From Brevundimonas subvibrioides (GTDB lineage: Bacteria; Pseudomonadota; Alphaproteobacteria; Caulobacterales; Caulobacteraceae): a DNA stretch of 32,563 nt. The translations under genes were made by a program, and so were the position numbers. The stretch covers positions 1 to 32,563 of the forward strand of contig NCEB01000026.1 of the NCBI GenBank assembly GCA_002280475.1, written 5' to 3'. This document shows, piece after piece, positions 6,349-14,587 of this stretch; the first letter of the stretch is position 1; each line of letters opens with the position of its first letter. Below the pieces are notes generated by a model. It did not search any database, was not told the origin of the DNA, and was given only the letters and a program-made list of their open reading frames with translations.

Positions 6349-9093
6349 ATGCGTAAACTCGCGACACGTCTGCGTTCCACAGTGGCGCTCGGAGCAGTGG
6401 GCGTTGCTCTGGTCGCTGGACCGGCATTGGCCCAGACGGCCCAGCCCCAGACATCACCACCCGACGATGACACCCAGGCCAGTGTCGAGGACATCATCGT
6501 CACGGGCACTCGGATTCCCAACGCCGGTCTGTCGTCCACGAGCCCGATCAGCGCGCTGCAGGGCGAGCAGATCCAGCTTCAGCGGGCCGTGACCGTGGAG
6601 GATTTTTCGGTCAAGGTTCCTCAGCTGGCGGGTGGCGTAAACTCCACCTCCGTCGGCAGCGACGCCTTCGGGGCTCAGACGCTGGACCTTCGCAGCCTCG
6701 GCCAGAACCGGACTCTGGTGCTGATCAACGGGACGCGGGCGGTCCCCTTCTCGTTTCGCAACGCCGTGGATGTGAACGCCATTCCCGCCGCGCTGCTGCG
6801 ACGGGTCGATGTCCTGACCGGAGGCGCGGCTGCGGTCTACGGCGCCGACGCCGTGGCCGGCCTGGTCAACTTCGTCATCAACGACGACTTCGACGGCTTC
6901 GAGGTCACCGGTAACTATCGCTCGGTCGAGGACGGCGGATCCCAATACAGCCTGAACGCTATCGGGGGCGTGTCCCTCGGCGGTCGCGGGAGCCTCGTCG
7001 GCTTCGTCGAATACAGCGAGCGCGACGCGCTCCTCGCCGGGGATCGTCCCTACGCCGCGCGCGGCGCGGCCACCCTGCCGATCGGCGGCAATTTCCGCGA
7101 CGTGGCCAGCGGCCAGACCTTCTCGTTCGACGCCAACGCCAACTTCACCCTGACCCCCCAGACCACCGACTACACATCGCGATTCCTGCTCGTTCAACCG
7201 CTGGAGCGAACCAATGCGAGCGCCTTTTTCAAATACGATGTGACCGACGGCATCGAGGCGTACGGGCGCTTCATGTACTCCAACGTCCGGACCCAGGGCG
7301 GAACCCGATCGGGTCAGAACCCCCCGACGACGGGGGCGGCGGGGATCAACGTCCAGATCTCGCAGAGCAACCCCTTCCTGACGCCCGAAGCCAGAGCGCG
7401 GCTGACCTTCGTCAACGGCGTGGCCAATGTGAACGTGGCGCGCTCCTTGGGGGAACTCGGCACAACATTCGCGGAGAACGATCGCGACACCTGGCAGGCC
7501 CAGATCGGCTTCCGGGGCCAGTTCACCCCGGCCATCGGCTGGAACGCCTACTATCAGTACGGCAAGTCCTCGGAATCGATCGTTGTCCAGGGCGACGGCA
7601 CGCGGGCCGCCTTCGCCAGCATCGCCAACACCACTGACATCTTCGGTCCCGGAGGAGACTTCACCAGCCTGCTGCGGGAGTTCGACTACGGCAGCCGGGA
7701 GCGGACCCAGCAGGTGGCCTCGGCCTATGTGTCCGGCGACACCAGTGACTTCTTCAACGGCTGGGCCGGGCCGTTCGGGTTCACCGCCGGCTATGAGTAC
7801 CGTGAGGAGACCGGGGAGTTCTACTACTCGGCAGATCTCGCCACGTCGTTCAACCAGGGCGCCGAGTCCGCTCCGGCGGTGCCGCCCTTCATCGAGGTCA
7901 ACGAGCTCTTCACAGAACTCTCGGTCCCTCTGCTGGCCGATCTGCCCATGGTCCAGAGCCTGACCCTGGAAGGCGCCTACCGGCGGTCCTGGTACTCCAA
8001 ATCGGTGGGGCCGGACCTCGACTATGACACCGACAAACTGGGTCTGAACTGGGTTGTCGACAACAATCTGCGTCTGCGCGGCACCCTCCAGACGGTCATC
8101 CGCGATCCCAACATCGGCGAGTTCGCCAACCCGGTGTTCTCGATCCCGTTCGCCAATCTCGTCACGGTCGCGCGCCTATTTCCGCGCTATGCGGGCGACC
8201 CCTGCGCGCTCGGTACCGGCAATGTCGATCAATGCACCCGGCAGGGTTATCGGGGGACCTATGATTCGCGGAACCCGTTGAACCTGACCGGCGGCTATTT
8301 CTTCGGCGGCAACGCCACGATCCGCGCCGAGACCGGCGAGACCCGCACCTTCGGTGCGGTCTTCACCCCGGAGTTCATCCCGGGGTTCAGTGCCGCGGTC
8401 GACTTCTACGACATCCAGATCTCCGACGCCGTCGGTCAGATCCAGCCGGTCGACGCCATCACCAGCTGCTACATTACCGATCCCCGCGCCGATAATCCGC
8501 TCTGCGCGGCGGTCACCCGCGATCCCACCACCGGCCGCATCCGCGACGCCTTCGTCGATGACCGGAACCTGGCCCTGATCCAGCAGGAGGGCGTCGATCT
8601 GGACTTCACCTATGGGTTCGAACCGCCGGCTGGACTGCCAGGCGAACGGCTGACCCTCGGCTACCAGGCCAGCATCGTCACCGAGTACACAATCCAGAGA
8701 AACGCGGCGCTGGCTCCGGTCAACTGCCAGGCTTCCTACGGCGCGCGCTGCTCGTCCGATCTCGTCACCCTCGTCAGCCCCGACTACCGCCACCGGGCCA
8801 CCGTGACCTGGGATGTCGATCCCCTGACCTTCCAGGTCGGCTGGAAGCGGATCGGCGAGGTGCGAGACAGCTCGCCTGGCAGCAGCGAGGTGATCGAGGC
8901 CTATGACTATGTCGACCTGAACGTCGCCTACGAGCCGCGCTGGGTCGAGGGACTGAGGGTCACCGTGGGCGTCGACAACCTGTTCGACAAGGAGCCACCG
9001 CTTCCGCTGAACTCGGGGGCCTTCAACACCTATCCGGACACCTACGACGTGTTGGGTCGCAACTTCGGCATCAGCGTCACGCTCCGGCGCTAG
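6349..9093 (+). CDS. TonB-dependent outer-membrane receptor for amino sugars
   Basis: A 914-aa TonB-dependent receptor. ATG 6349 is the start: GGGGAGGG lies 6 nt upstream, and the first 28 residues are a signal peptide (RKLATRLR, hydrophobic core, cleavage after PALA). A TonB-box-like EDIIVTG follows at about residue 50. Next is a plug domain with LDLRSLGQNRTLVLINGTR, VDVLTGGAAAVYGADAVAGL and VNFVI, and then a long 22-strand barrel. It spans the outer membrane and imports a substrate using TonB-ExbBD energy. Its place at the head of a MurNAc/GlcNAc operon and the operator 40 nt upstream suggest chito-oligosaccharides or muropeptide sugars as substrate. The sequence alone does not specify which. 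The C-terminus ends VTLRR rather than the more usual terminal Phe. It is separated from the symporter gene by a strong hairpin. Confidence 0.93.
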   Translation: MRKLATRLRSTVALGAVGVALVAGPALAQTAQPQTSPPDDDTQASVEDIIVTGTRIPNAGLSSTSPISALQGEQIQLQRAVTVEDFSVKVPQLAGGVNSTSVGSDAFGAQTLDLRSLGQNRTLVLINGTRAVPFSFRNAVDVNAIPAALLRRVDVLTGGAAAVYGADAVAGLVNFVINDDFDGFEVTGNYRSVEDGGSQYSLNAIGGVSLGGRGSLVGFVEYSERDALLAGDRPYAARGAATLPIGGNFRDVASGQTFSFDANANFTLTPQTTDYTSRFLLVQPLERTNASAFFKYDVTDGIEAYGRFMYSNVRTQGGTRSGQNPPTTGAAGINVQISQSNPFLTPEARARLTFVNGVANVNVARSLGELGTTFAENDRDTWQAQIGFRGQFTPAIGWNAYYQYGKSSESIVVQGDGTRAAFASIANTTDIFGPGGDFTSLLREFDYGSRERTQQVASAYVSGDTSDFFNGWAGPFGFTAGYEYREETGEFYYSADLATSFNQGAESAPAVPPFIEVNELFTELSVPLLADLPMVQSLTLEGAYRRSWYSKSVGPDLDYDTDKLGLNWVVDNNLRLRGTLQTVIRDPNIGEFANPVFSIPFANLVTVARLFPRYAGDPCALGTGNVDQCTRQGYRGTYDSRNPLNLTGGYFFGGNATIRAETGETRTFGAVFTPEFIPGFSAAVDFYDIQISDAVGQIQPVDAITSCYITDPRADNPLCAAVTRDPTTGRIRDAFVDDRNLALIQQEGVDLDFTYGFEPPAGLPGERLTLGYQASIVTEYTIQRNAALAPVNCQASYGARCSSDLVTLVSPDYRHRATVTWDVDPLTFQVGWKRIGEVRDSSPGSSEVIEAYDYVDLNVAYEPRWVEGLRVTVGVDNLFDKEPPLPLNSGAFNTYPDTYDVLGRNFGISVTLRR

Positions 9094-9105
9094 GGGTGTA
9101 AGCTC

Positions 9106-9133
9106 GACGACCGCGACTTGGGTCGCGGTCGTC
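9106..9133 (+). promoter_or_regulatory. Intercistronic hairpin between receptor and symporter genes
   Basis: GACGACCGCGAC (9106-9117) pairs perfectly with GTCGCGGTCGTC (9122-9133) around a TTGG loop, 13 nt after the receptor stop. There is no T-run behind it, so it is not a standard intrinsic terminator. It could protect the receptor mRNA 3' end or reduce read-through into the downstream genes. Confidence 0.75.
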
Positions 9134-9167
9134 CCGCCCGCCGTCTCTTTCGCTTCGGACGCCTTTC

Positions 9168-10727
9168 ATGCCTTTGAGTTTTACCGCGTTCGACTGGACC
9201 GTCCTCGGTGGCTACGTCACCGTTCTGGCGCTTGCTGGCTATCTCTCTTCGCGGCGTCGGATCGTCAGAGCCGATCAGTATTTTCTCGCCTCTCACAAAG
9301 CACCGACCTGGCTGGTCGCCGTGTCGGTGCTCTCGACGGTTCAATCGGCCGCGACCTTCCTGGGTGTGCCCGATAACAGCTACCGGGGTGACTACGCCTA
9401 TCTGGCGGCCGTCGCAGGGCCCCTGATCGCGGCCTTTGTCGTGGGTTGGGTGTTAATCCCCCGCTTCTACGCCGCGCGGGTCAGCACGGTCTACGAACTC
9501 CTTGAGGTCCGTTTCGGGACCGTGGCTCGTCGCGCCGCCGGCGTGATGTATCTGGTGGGCCGGATCCTGGCCAGCGGCGCACGGCTCTATCTGGCGGCCA
9601 TCGCCGTTTCCATGATCATGTTCCTGGACATCGAGCCCGAACATATCGTCATCGCCTCGTTCGTCCTGCTGGTGTTCGGTCTCGCCTTCACCTTCATGGG
9701 CGGGCTGAACTCGATCATCTGGAGCGACCTCGTGCAGGTCGTGCTCTATCTGGGGGCGGCCCTGACCGTTCTGGTCTTTCTCTGGACGAAGATCCCGGCG
9801 TCTCCGGACCAGATCTTGACCGCCCTGTCCTCCACGCCTGAGGGGGTCGACAAGCTCAGGCTGTTCGATTTTTCCTTCGACCTGTCCAAGTCATTCAGTG
9901 TTCCGGCGATCCTCACCGGTCTCGTTTTGCTCAACATCGGGAACTCCGGGCTGGACCAGGACACGACCCAGCGACTGCTCGCTTGCGACGACGCACGCAG
10001 CGGGCGCAACGCCCTCATCTGGTCGGTGGTGGCCTCCATCCCGGTGATCCTGATCTTCCTGATGATCGGGTCGCTGCTCTATGTCTTCTATCAGCGTCCC
10101 GATTTGATGATGACGGCGACGGGGGCTGTGGCGCCGACCTTTCAGGGCGAGAAGATCACGGTCTTCATGCATTTCATCCTCAGCGAGCTTCCGCCCGGAG
10201 TGCGGGGTCTGGTGACGGTCGGCGTCATCGCGGCCGCCGCAGTCAACTCCGGCCTGATCTCTATGTCGGCCGTGGCCGTGAACGACTTCTATCGACCCTG
10301 GGCGGAAAAGCGCGGCCGCGGCGACGAGCTGCATTTCGTCCGGGCCGGCCGCGCGATGACAATCCTGCTCGGCTTCTGTCTCTTCGGCATGTCGATCCTT
10401 TGCTACTATTGGCAGAGGGCCACCAGCGCGCCCCTGCTGGACTTTGTGCTCGGCGTCATGGCCTTCGCCTATGCCGGACTGCTGGGCGTCTATTTCACCG
10501 CCGTCTTCACGCGGCGCGGGTCCTCGGCGTCGGTGGTCGCGGCCCTGATCGTTGGCTTCCTCGCTGTGACGGCGTTCCAGCCCTTTGTGGTCAAGATTAT
10601 CGGGCTGCCTGTATGGATGGGCACGATTGCCTTTCCCTGGCAGTTGACCTTCGGTGCCATCCTGGCGACCCTCGTCTGTCTCGTGGGGCGTCCGCCGAGT
10701 GCCGCCAATACGGGGGTGGTCCGATGA
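9168..10727 (+). CDS. Sodium:solute symporter family transporter (SSS), probable amino-sugar uptake
   Basis: A 519-aa integral membrane protein of the sodium:solute symporter family. Hydrophobic segments run the whole length, about 13 expected. The SSS-type motif GLDQDTTQRLLACDD lies at about residue 260, and VPDNSYRGDYAYLA in the N-terminal region. It would carry a sugar from periplasm to cytoplasm with Na+ or H+. Its stop codon overlaps the murQ start (ATGA), so the two are translationally coupled, which points to a MurNAc, anhydro-MurNAc or GlcNAc substrate. No PTS component is present, so sugars should arrive unphosphorylated, which fits the two sugar kinases nearby. The exact substrate is an inference. 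Confidence 0.9.
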   Translation: MPLSFTAFDWTVLGGYVTVLALAGYLSSRRRIVRADQYFLASHKAPTWLVAVSVLSTVQSAATFLGVPDNSYRGDYAYLAAVAGPLIAAFVVGWVLIPRFYAARVSTVYELLEVRFGTVARRAAGVMYLVGRILASGARLYLAAIAVSMIMFLDIEPEHIVIASFVLLVFGLAFTFMGGLNSIIWSDLVQVVLYLGAALTVLVFLWTKIPASPDQILTALSSTPEGVDKLRLFDFSFDLSKSFSVPAILTGLVLLNIGNSGLDQDTTQRLLACDDARSGRNALIWSVVASIPVILIFLMIGSLLYVFYQRPDLMMTATGAVAPTFQGEKITVFMHFILSELPPGVRGLVTVGVIAAAAVNSGLISMSAVAVNDFYRPWAEKRGRGDELHFVRAGRAMTILLGFCLFGMSILCYYWQRATSAPLLDFVLGVMAFAYAGLLGVYFTAVFTRRGSSASVVAALIVGFLAVTAFQPFVVKIIGLPVWMGTIAFPWQLTFGAILATLVCLVGRPPSAANTGVVR

Positions 10728-11620
10728 GCAACACCGAAACCATCGATCCCCGCTACGTGGACATCGATTCCTGGCCCCTGGACGTGGCCATCGATGCGAT
10801 GCTCGAGGGTCAGCTCAGCGCGATCGCGTCGCTGAGGGATCAGGTCCCGGCCATCGCCAGCGCCAGCGAGGCTGCCGCCCTGAGGCTGCGGGCCGGCGGG
10901 CGGCTCGTCTATGTTGGGGCCGGCACGTCGGGCCGGATCGCCGTGCAGGACGGGGTGGAACTGACCCCAACCTTCGGCTGGCCCGAGGAGCGGCTGGTGT
11001 TTGCTCTGGCCGGGGGGCTGGAGTCCCTCGTGGTGAGCGCCGAAGGCGCCGAGGATGATCGCGAGGATGCGGTTCACCAGCTCCAGGCCCGGTCAGTCGG
11101 GGCCGCGGATGTCGTGATCGGGGTCGCAGCCAGCGGCCGCACGCCCTTCACCCTGAGCGCCCTGGCCTGGGCCCGGGACCAGGGGGCCTTGACCATCGGC
11201 CTCGCGAACAACGCTCAGACGCCCCTTGTCGACGGCGCTGACTTCCCGATCGTCGCCCGGACCGGCAGCGAGCTGATCGCGGGCTCGACGCGGATGAAGG
11301 CTGGAACCTCTCAGAAGGCGGCGTTGAACATGCTCTCGACGGCGATCATGCTCCGGCTCGGTCGCATCTATCGCGGTCTGATGGTGGATATGGTGATCTC
11401 CAACGACAAGCTCCTGCGGCGCGCCGAGGGCATGGTCGACCTCCTGTCGGGCTGTGGTCCCACAGCGGCGGCCGCAGCGCTTTCGGACGCCCACAACAAT
11501 ATCAAGACGGCCGTGCTCGTGGCCAGGGGGATTGAGGTCAGCTCGGCCGCTGATCTTCTGGCCCGACACGACGGGGCCCTTCGCCCGGCCCTGGCCGAGG
11601 CGGAGGCGAACCGCGCATGA
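10724..11620 (+). CDS. murQ: N-acetylmuramic acid 6-phosphate etherase MurQ
   Basis: A 298-aa cytoplasmic SIS-fold lyase that splits MurNAc-6-P into GlcNAc-6-P and D-lactate. Family motifs are clear: GAGTSGRIAVQDGVELTPTF in the sugar-phosphate site, EGAEDDREDA with the acidic catalytic region, GVAASGRTPF, and ELIAGSTRMKAGTSQKAALN. Length matches the usual ~300 aa. The ATG lies inside the symporter stop (ATGA), and the murQ stop overlaps the regulator start in the same way. The D-lactate made here can be used by the D-lactate dehydrogenase at 19.0-20.8 kb, and the GlcNAc-6-P by NagA. Confidence 0.96.
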   Translation: MSNTETIDPRYVDIDSWPLDVAIDAMLEGQLSAIASLRDQVPAIASASEAAALRLRAGGRLVYVGAGTSGRIAVQDGVELTPTFGWPEERLVFALAGGLESLVVSAEGAEDDREDAVHQLQARSVGAADVVIGVAASGRTPFTLSALAWARDQGALTIGLANNAQTPLVDGADFPIVARTGSELIAGSTRMKAGTSQKAALNMLSTAIMLRLGRIYRGLMVDMVISNDKLLRRAEGMVDLLSGCGPTAAAAALSDAHNNIKTAVLVARGIEVSSAADLLARHDGALRPALAEAEANRA

Positions 11621-12360
11621 CCGCCGGACCCGACGGTCTCCGGCTCGAGGGCAAGGCGCCGATCTACCTGCGCCTGGCCCAGACGCTGCGGCAGAAGATC
11701 ACGACGGGCGAACTCGACGCCGGGGACGCCCTGCCGTCTGAGCGCGATCTCTGCCAGATCCTCGACGCGTCGCGCGTCACCGTACGCCGCGCCATCGAAA
11801 CCCTGATCGAGGAGGGCCTGCTGATCCGTCGCCAGGGATCCGGCACCTATGTGGCCCCCCGCATCGAGGCCCAGGGATCCTATCTCAGCAGCTTCAGCGA
11901 GGACGCCTCGGCGCGCGGCGAGATGAGCGGGGCCATCTGGCTGATGAAGACCTATGCCGTCGCCTCCGCCGAGGAGGCGCGCGTCCTGGAACTGGACGCC
12001 ACCGCCCGTGTGCTCCGGCTCGGCCGCGTGCGTCTGGCCAGCGGCGAGCCCCTCGCGATCGAGCATGCGATCGTTCCGGCAGAGTTCCTCCCGGACCTGG
12101 AGGGTTTGGGCGACAGTCTCTACGCCGCGCTCGAGGCCCGGGGCCTTCGGCCCGTTTCGGGCACCCAGAAGGTAAGGGCGTCGCTGGCCACGCCGACCGA
12201 GGCCGGGCTGCTGTCGATCGCCGAGAAGAGCGAACTGCTTCGGATCGAACGCGTCACCCGTCTCGCCGACGGTCGTCCGGTGGAGTTCACCCGCTCCGCC
12301 TATCGCGGCGATCGCTATGATTTCGTCAGCGAGCTGAGAGGGGCCTATTCGCTTGTCTGA
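11617..12360 (+). CDS. GntR/HutC-family transcriptional regulator of the amino-sugar locus
   Basis: A 247-aa regulator with an N-terminal winged helix-turn-helix (about residues 15-80: PIYLRLAQTLRQKITTGEL, LPSERDLCQ, SRVTVRRAIETL, RRQGSGTYVAP). A C-terminal UTRA ligand-binding domain follows (about 95-240). UTRA domains of this group (NagR/NagQ-like) bind amino-sugar phosphates such as GlcN-6-P or GlcNAc-6-P and then release DNA. It overlaps murQ at ATGA, so it is encoded within the operon it probably represses. The three TGGTATTAGAT-type sites at 6.29, 13.52 and 17.70 kb are the obvious candidate operators. The link is by context; binding is not shown by sequence. Confidence 0.92.
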   Translation: MTAGPDGLRLEGKAPIYLRLAQTLRQKITTGELDAGDALPSERDLCQILDASRVTVRRAIETLIEEGLLIRRQGSGTYVAPRIEAQGSYLSSFSEDASARGEMSGAIWLMKTYAVASAEEARVLELDATARVLRLGRVRLASGEPLAIEHAIVPAEFLPDLEGLGDSLYAALEARGLRPVSGTQKVRASLATPTEAGLLSIAEKSELLRIERVTRLADGRPVEFTRSAYRGDRYDFVSELRGAYSLV

Positions 12361-13435
12361 GGCCAGCGCGAGGCCGCCCGCCCGCGACCTCGGGCTGGAC
12401 GCCTTTCGCGGCCTGACCGTCCTTCTCATGGTCCTCGTCAATCTTCAGGGAGACGCGGCCGCGGCCTTCCCGTGGCTTGCCCATGCCGCCTGGAACGGCC
12501 TGACCCTGGCCGATCTGGTCTTCCCCTGGTTCATCCTGGCCGTGGGTCTCTCGACGCCCCTGGCCGCGCGTTCGGATCCGGACGCGGCCTGGGGGCCGGT
12601 GGCGCGCAGGGTCGCGGTCCTGTTCGCCCTTGGGGTCGCCCTGGGCTGGCTGATCCGGCCAACCGTTGATCCGACCGAAATCCGTTGGGTCGGCGTGCTC
12701 CAGCGCATCGCGCTCGTCTATTTTGTCTGCGCGCTGGTCGCCCGGGCCAGCCGGGGCCCCTGGAGCCCCGCCGGCCTCGCGATCGCCGCCCTCGCGCTCC
12801 ACAGCCTCGCGCTACTGCTGGTCTCCGCGCCAGGAGAGAGCGCGCCGAGCCTTGCCATGGGTCAGGGGTTCAGCGCCTGGCTCGATCAGACCCTGGTGCC
12901 CGGACGGCTTCACCGCGAGCGATGGGATCCCGAAGGAGCCTGGTCGACCCTGTCGGCCATCGGGACCGGCCTGGCGGGAGTCGCCCTCGCCCGGCTGAAG
13001 GCCGGACGCGCCCCTGGTCATGTGGCCCTTGTCGCCCTGGGGCTGATCGCCGCCGGTCTGGCCCTGACGCCCCTTCTGCCGATGAACAAGGCGCTCTGGA
13101 CCGCGAGCTATGCCCTGGTGGCCGTGGGGACCGGTCTGGCCCTTTTGCTGGCGCTGAGCGCGGTAACGGCCGCGGGGCGAGCTCGCCCGGTCACGGATCT
13201 CCTTGTCTTCGCCGGTCAGACGGCCCTGACCGTCTATGTCGTCCATATGCTGCTGATCGCCCTCCTCGTGCGCGCGCCGTTCGGCCAGACCCTGTGGGTC
13301 TCGGGCTTTCAGGCGATCCGGGGCCTGGGTCTGGCGGACCCTATCGCCTCCCTGGTTTTCGCTGTCCTCGCCACGGCCCTGACCCTGGCCCCGATCCCCT
13401 GGCTGCGTCGACGCGGGTGGCTGATCCGGGCGTGA
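12353..13435 (+). CDS. nagX: NagX-like membrane protein (HGSNAT/DUF5009 family)
   Basis: A 360-aa multi-pass inner-membrane protein of the heparan-alpha-glucosaminide N-acetyltransferase-like family, called NagX in GlcNAc clusters. Hallmarks are LGLDAFRGLTVLLMVLVN at the N-terminus and HAAWNGLTLADLVFPWF containing the conserved His. About ten hydrophobic segments follow, and the C-terminus ends in a short basic tail. In the human homologue the family transfers acetyl groups across the membrane to glucosamine; the bacterial substrate is not firmly known. The TTG start at 12353 overlaps the regulator stop by 8 nt and has AGAGGGG about 10 nt upstream. It is the last gene of operon A. The 120 nt after it hold the operon B promoter. 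Confidence 0.88.
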   Translation: MSEASARPPARDLGLDAFRGLTVLLMVLVNLQGDAAAAFPWLAHAAWNGLTLADLVFPWFILAVGLSTPLAARSDPDAAWGPVARRVAVLFALGVALGWLIRPTVDPTEIRWVGVLQRIALVYFVCALVARASRGPWSPAGLAIAALALHSLALLLVSAPGESAPSLAMGQGFSAWLDQTLVPGRLHRERWDPEGAWSTLSAIGTGLAGVALARLKAGRAPGHVALVALGLIAAGLALTPLLPMNKALWTASYALVAVGTGLALLLALSAVTAAGRARPVTDLLVFAGQTALTVYVVHMLLIALLVRAPFGQTLWVSGFQAIRGLGLADPIASLVFAVLATALTLAPIPWLRRRGWLIRA

Positions 13436-13502
13436 CCCCGGCGCTGTGCGAGACCCCGGTCCAATCCGCCGGTGGAATCGGGTGGGGTGCCGCCCGCGAT
13501 AC

Positions 13503-13541
13503 TTGCCACGGCCCAATCAACTGGTATTAGATAGGTATCTA
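13503..13541 (+). promoter_or_regulatory. Operon B promoter with GntR-type operator (site 2)
   Basis: TGGTATTAGATAGGTATCTA occupies 13522-13541. Its core TTAGATA-GG-TATCTAA (13527-13542) is a near-perfect inverted repeat. A -35-like TTGCCA (13503-13508) and -10-like TATTAG (13525-13530) are 16 bp apart, so a bound repressor would cover the promoter. The RBS GGAGG (13547-13551) and ATG 13556 follow directly. Confidence 0.7.
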
Positions 13542-13555
13542 AAGACGGAGGCGGT

Positions 13556-14587
13556 ATGGAGCCCTCGGCCACGAGGATGTTCAAGGAGGCGGCCGAGGCC
13601 GCGGAGGTCGTCGCGCGTCACGGTGTCGACGGCGACCTCTATGCCGCGCTCGCCGAACGCCTCGCAGGGCTGGATGCGCCCGTCGCCTTCACCTGCGCGC
13701 GCGGCAGCTCCGACCATGCCGCGACCTATGCCAAGCATCTGTTCGAGACCCGGCTCGACCTCCCGGTGGTCTCTCAACCGCCGTCGGTCGTCTCGATCTA
13801 TGGCCGGCGCCTGGACCGCGCCCGGGGCGCCCTGTTCCTGGTCATCTCCCAATCCGGGCGCAGTCCGGACCTCTTGCTGTCGGCCCGGGCCGCTCGCGAC
13901 GCGGGGGCTCTCGTGGTCGCCCTGGTCAATGACGAGCGATCGCCCCTCGCGGACATCGCCGAGGTCGTGCTGCCGCTCCGTGCCGGGCCCGAGATCAGCG
14001 TCGCCGCGACCAAGAGCTATCTGGCCAGCCTTGCGGCCATCGCCCGCCTGACCGCTGTCCGGGCGGCAGACGCCTCGCTCCTGGCGGCCCTGCAGACGCT
14101 GCCCGCTGCCCTGTCCCGCGCCTGGACCCTGGACTGGACCCCGGTGGCCCGATCCTTTGCGTCCGCGCGCGGAGCCTTTATCCTGGGGCGCGGCGCGACG
14201 CTCGGGGTCGCCCAGGAAGCGGCGCTGAAGTTCAAGGAGACCTGCGGCCTTCACGCCGAGGCCTTCAGCTTCGCCGAGATCGCCCATGGCCCGATGGAAC
14301 TGGTCGAGGCGGGGTTTCCGGTCCTTGTGCTTCCGCCGGGCGATGCAGGGGATGACGGCCTGGAGGATCTCCTCGCACGGTTCGTCGAGCGCGGCGCGCG
14401 GGTCGCGGTCGCCGGTCGGGGGATCCCGGGCTGCGCCGTGGCTGCGACGGTCCCAGATCTCCATCCCGCCCTCGCGCCTATCGCCCTGGCGCAATCTTTC
14501 TACCGCATGGTCAACGGGATCGCCCTGGAGCGGGGTCGCGACCCGGACCGACCCGCCATGCTGGCCAAGGTGACCCGCACACGATGA
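13556..14587 (+). CDS. nagB-II: NagB-II type glucosamine-6-phosphate deaminase (SIS-domain, GlmS-like)
   Basis: A 343-aa protein with two SIS domains like the isomerase half of GlmS, but without the N-terminal glutamine amidotransferase. This is the layout of NagB-II, which deaminates GlcN-6-P to fructose-6-P and ammonia. SIS-1 shows CARGSSDHAATYAKHLFE, VISQSGRSPDLL and AATKSYLASLAAI. SIS-2 shows ILGRGATLGVAQEAALKFKE and HAEAFSFAEIAHGPMEL. GGAGG lies 4 nt before the ATG, and operator site 2 is just upstream. Its stop overlaps the nagA start (ATGA). A classic NagB is absent from the window, consistent with this being the dedicated deaminase. Confidence 0.92.
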   Translation: MEPSATRMFKEAAEAAEVVARHGVDGDLYAALAERLAGLDAPVAFTCARGSSDHAATYAKHLFETRLDLPVVSQPPSVVSIYGRRLDRARGALFLVISQSGRSPDLLLSARAARDAGALVVALVNDERSPLADIAEVVLPLRAGPEISVAATKSYLASLAAIARLTAVRAADASLLAALQTLPAALSRAWTLDWTPVARSFASARGAFILGRGATLGVAQEAALKFKETCGLHAEAFSFAEIAHGPMELVEAGFPVLVLPPGDAGDDGLEDLLARFVERGARVAVAGRGIPGCAVAATVPDLHPALAPIALAQSFYRMVNGIALERGRDPDRPAMLAKVTRTR

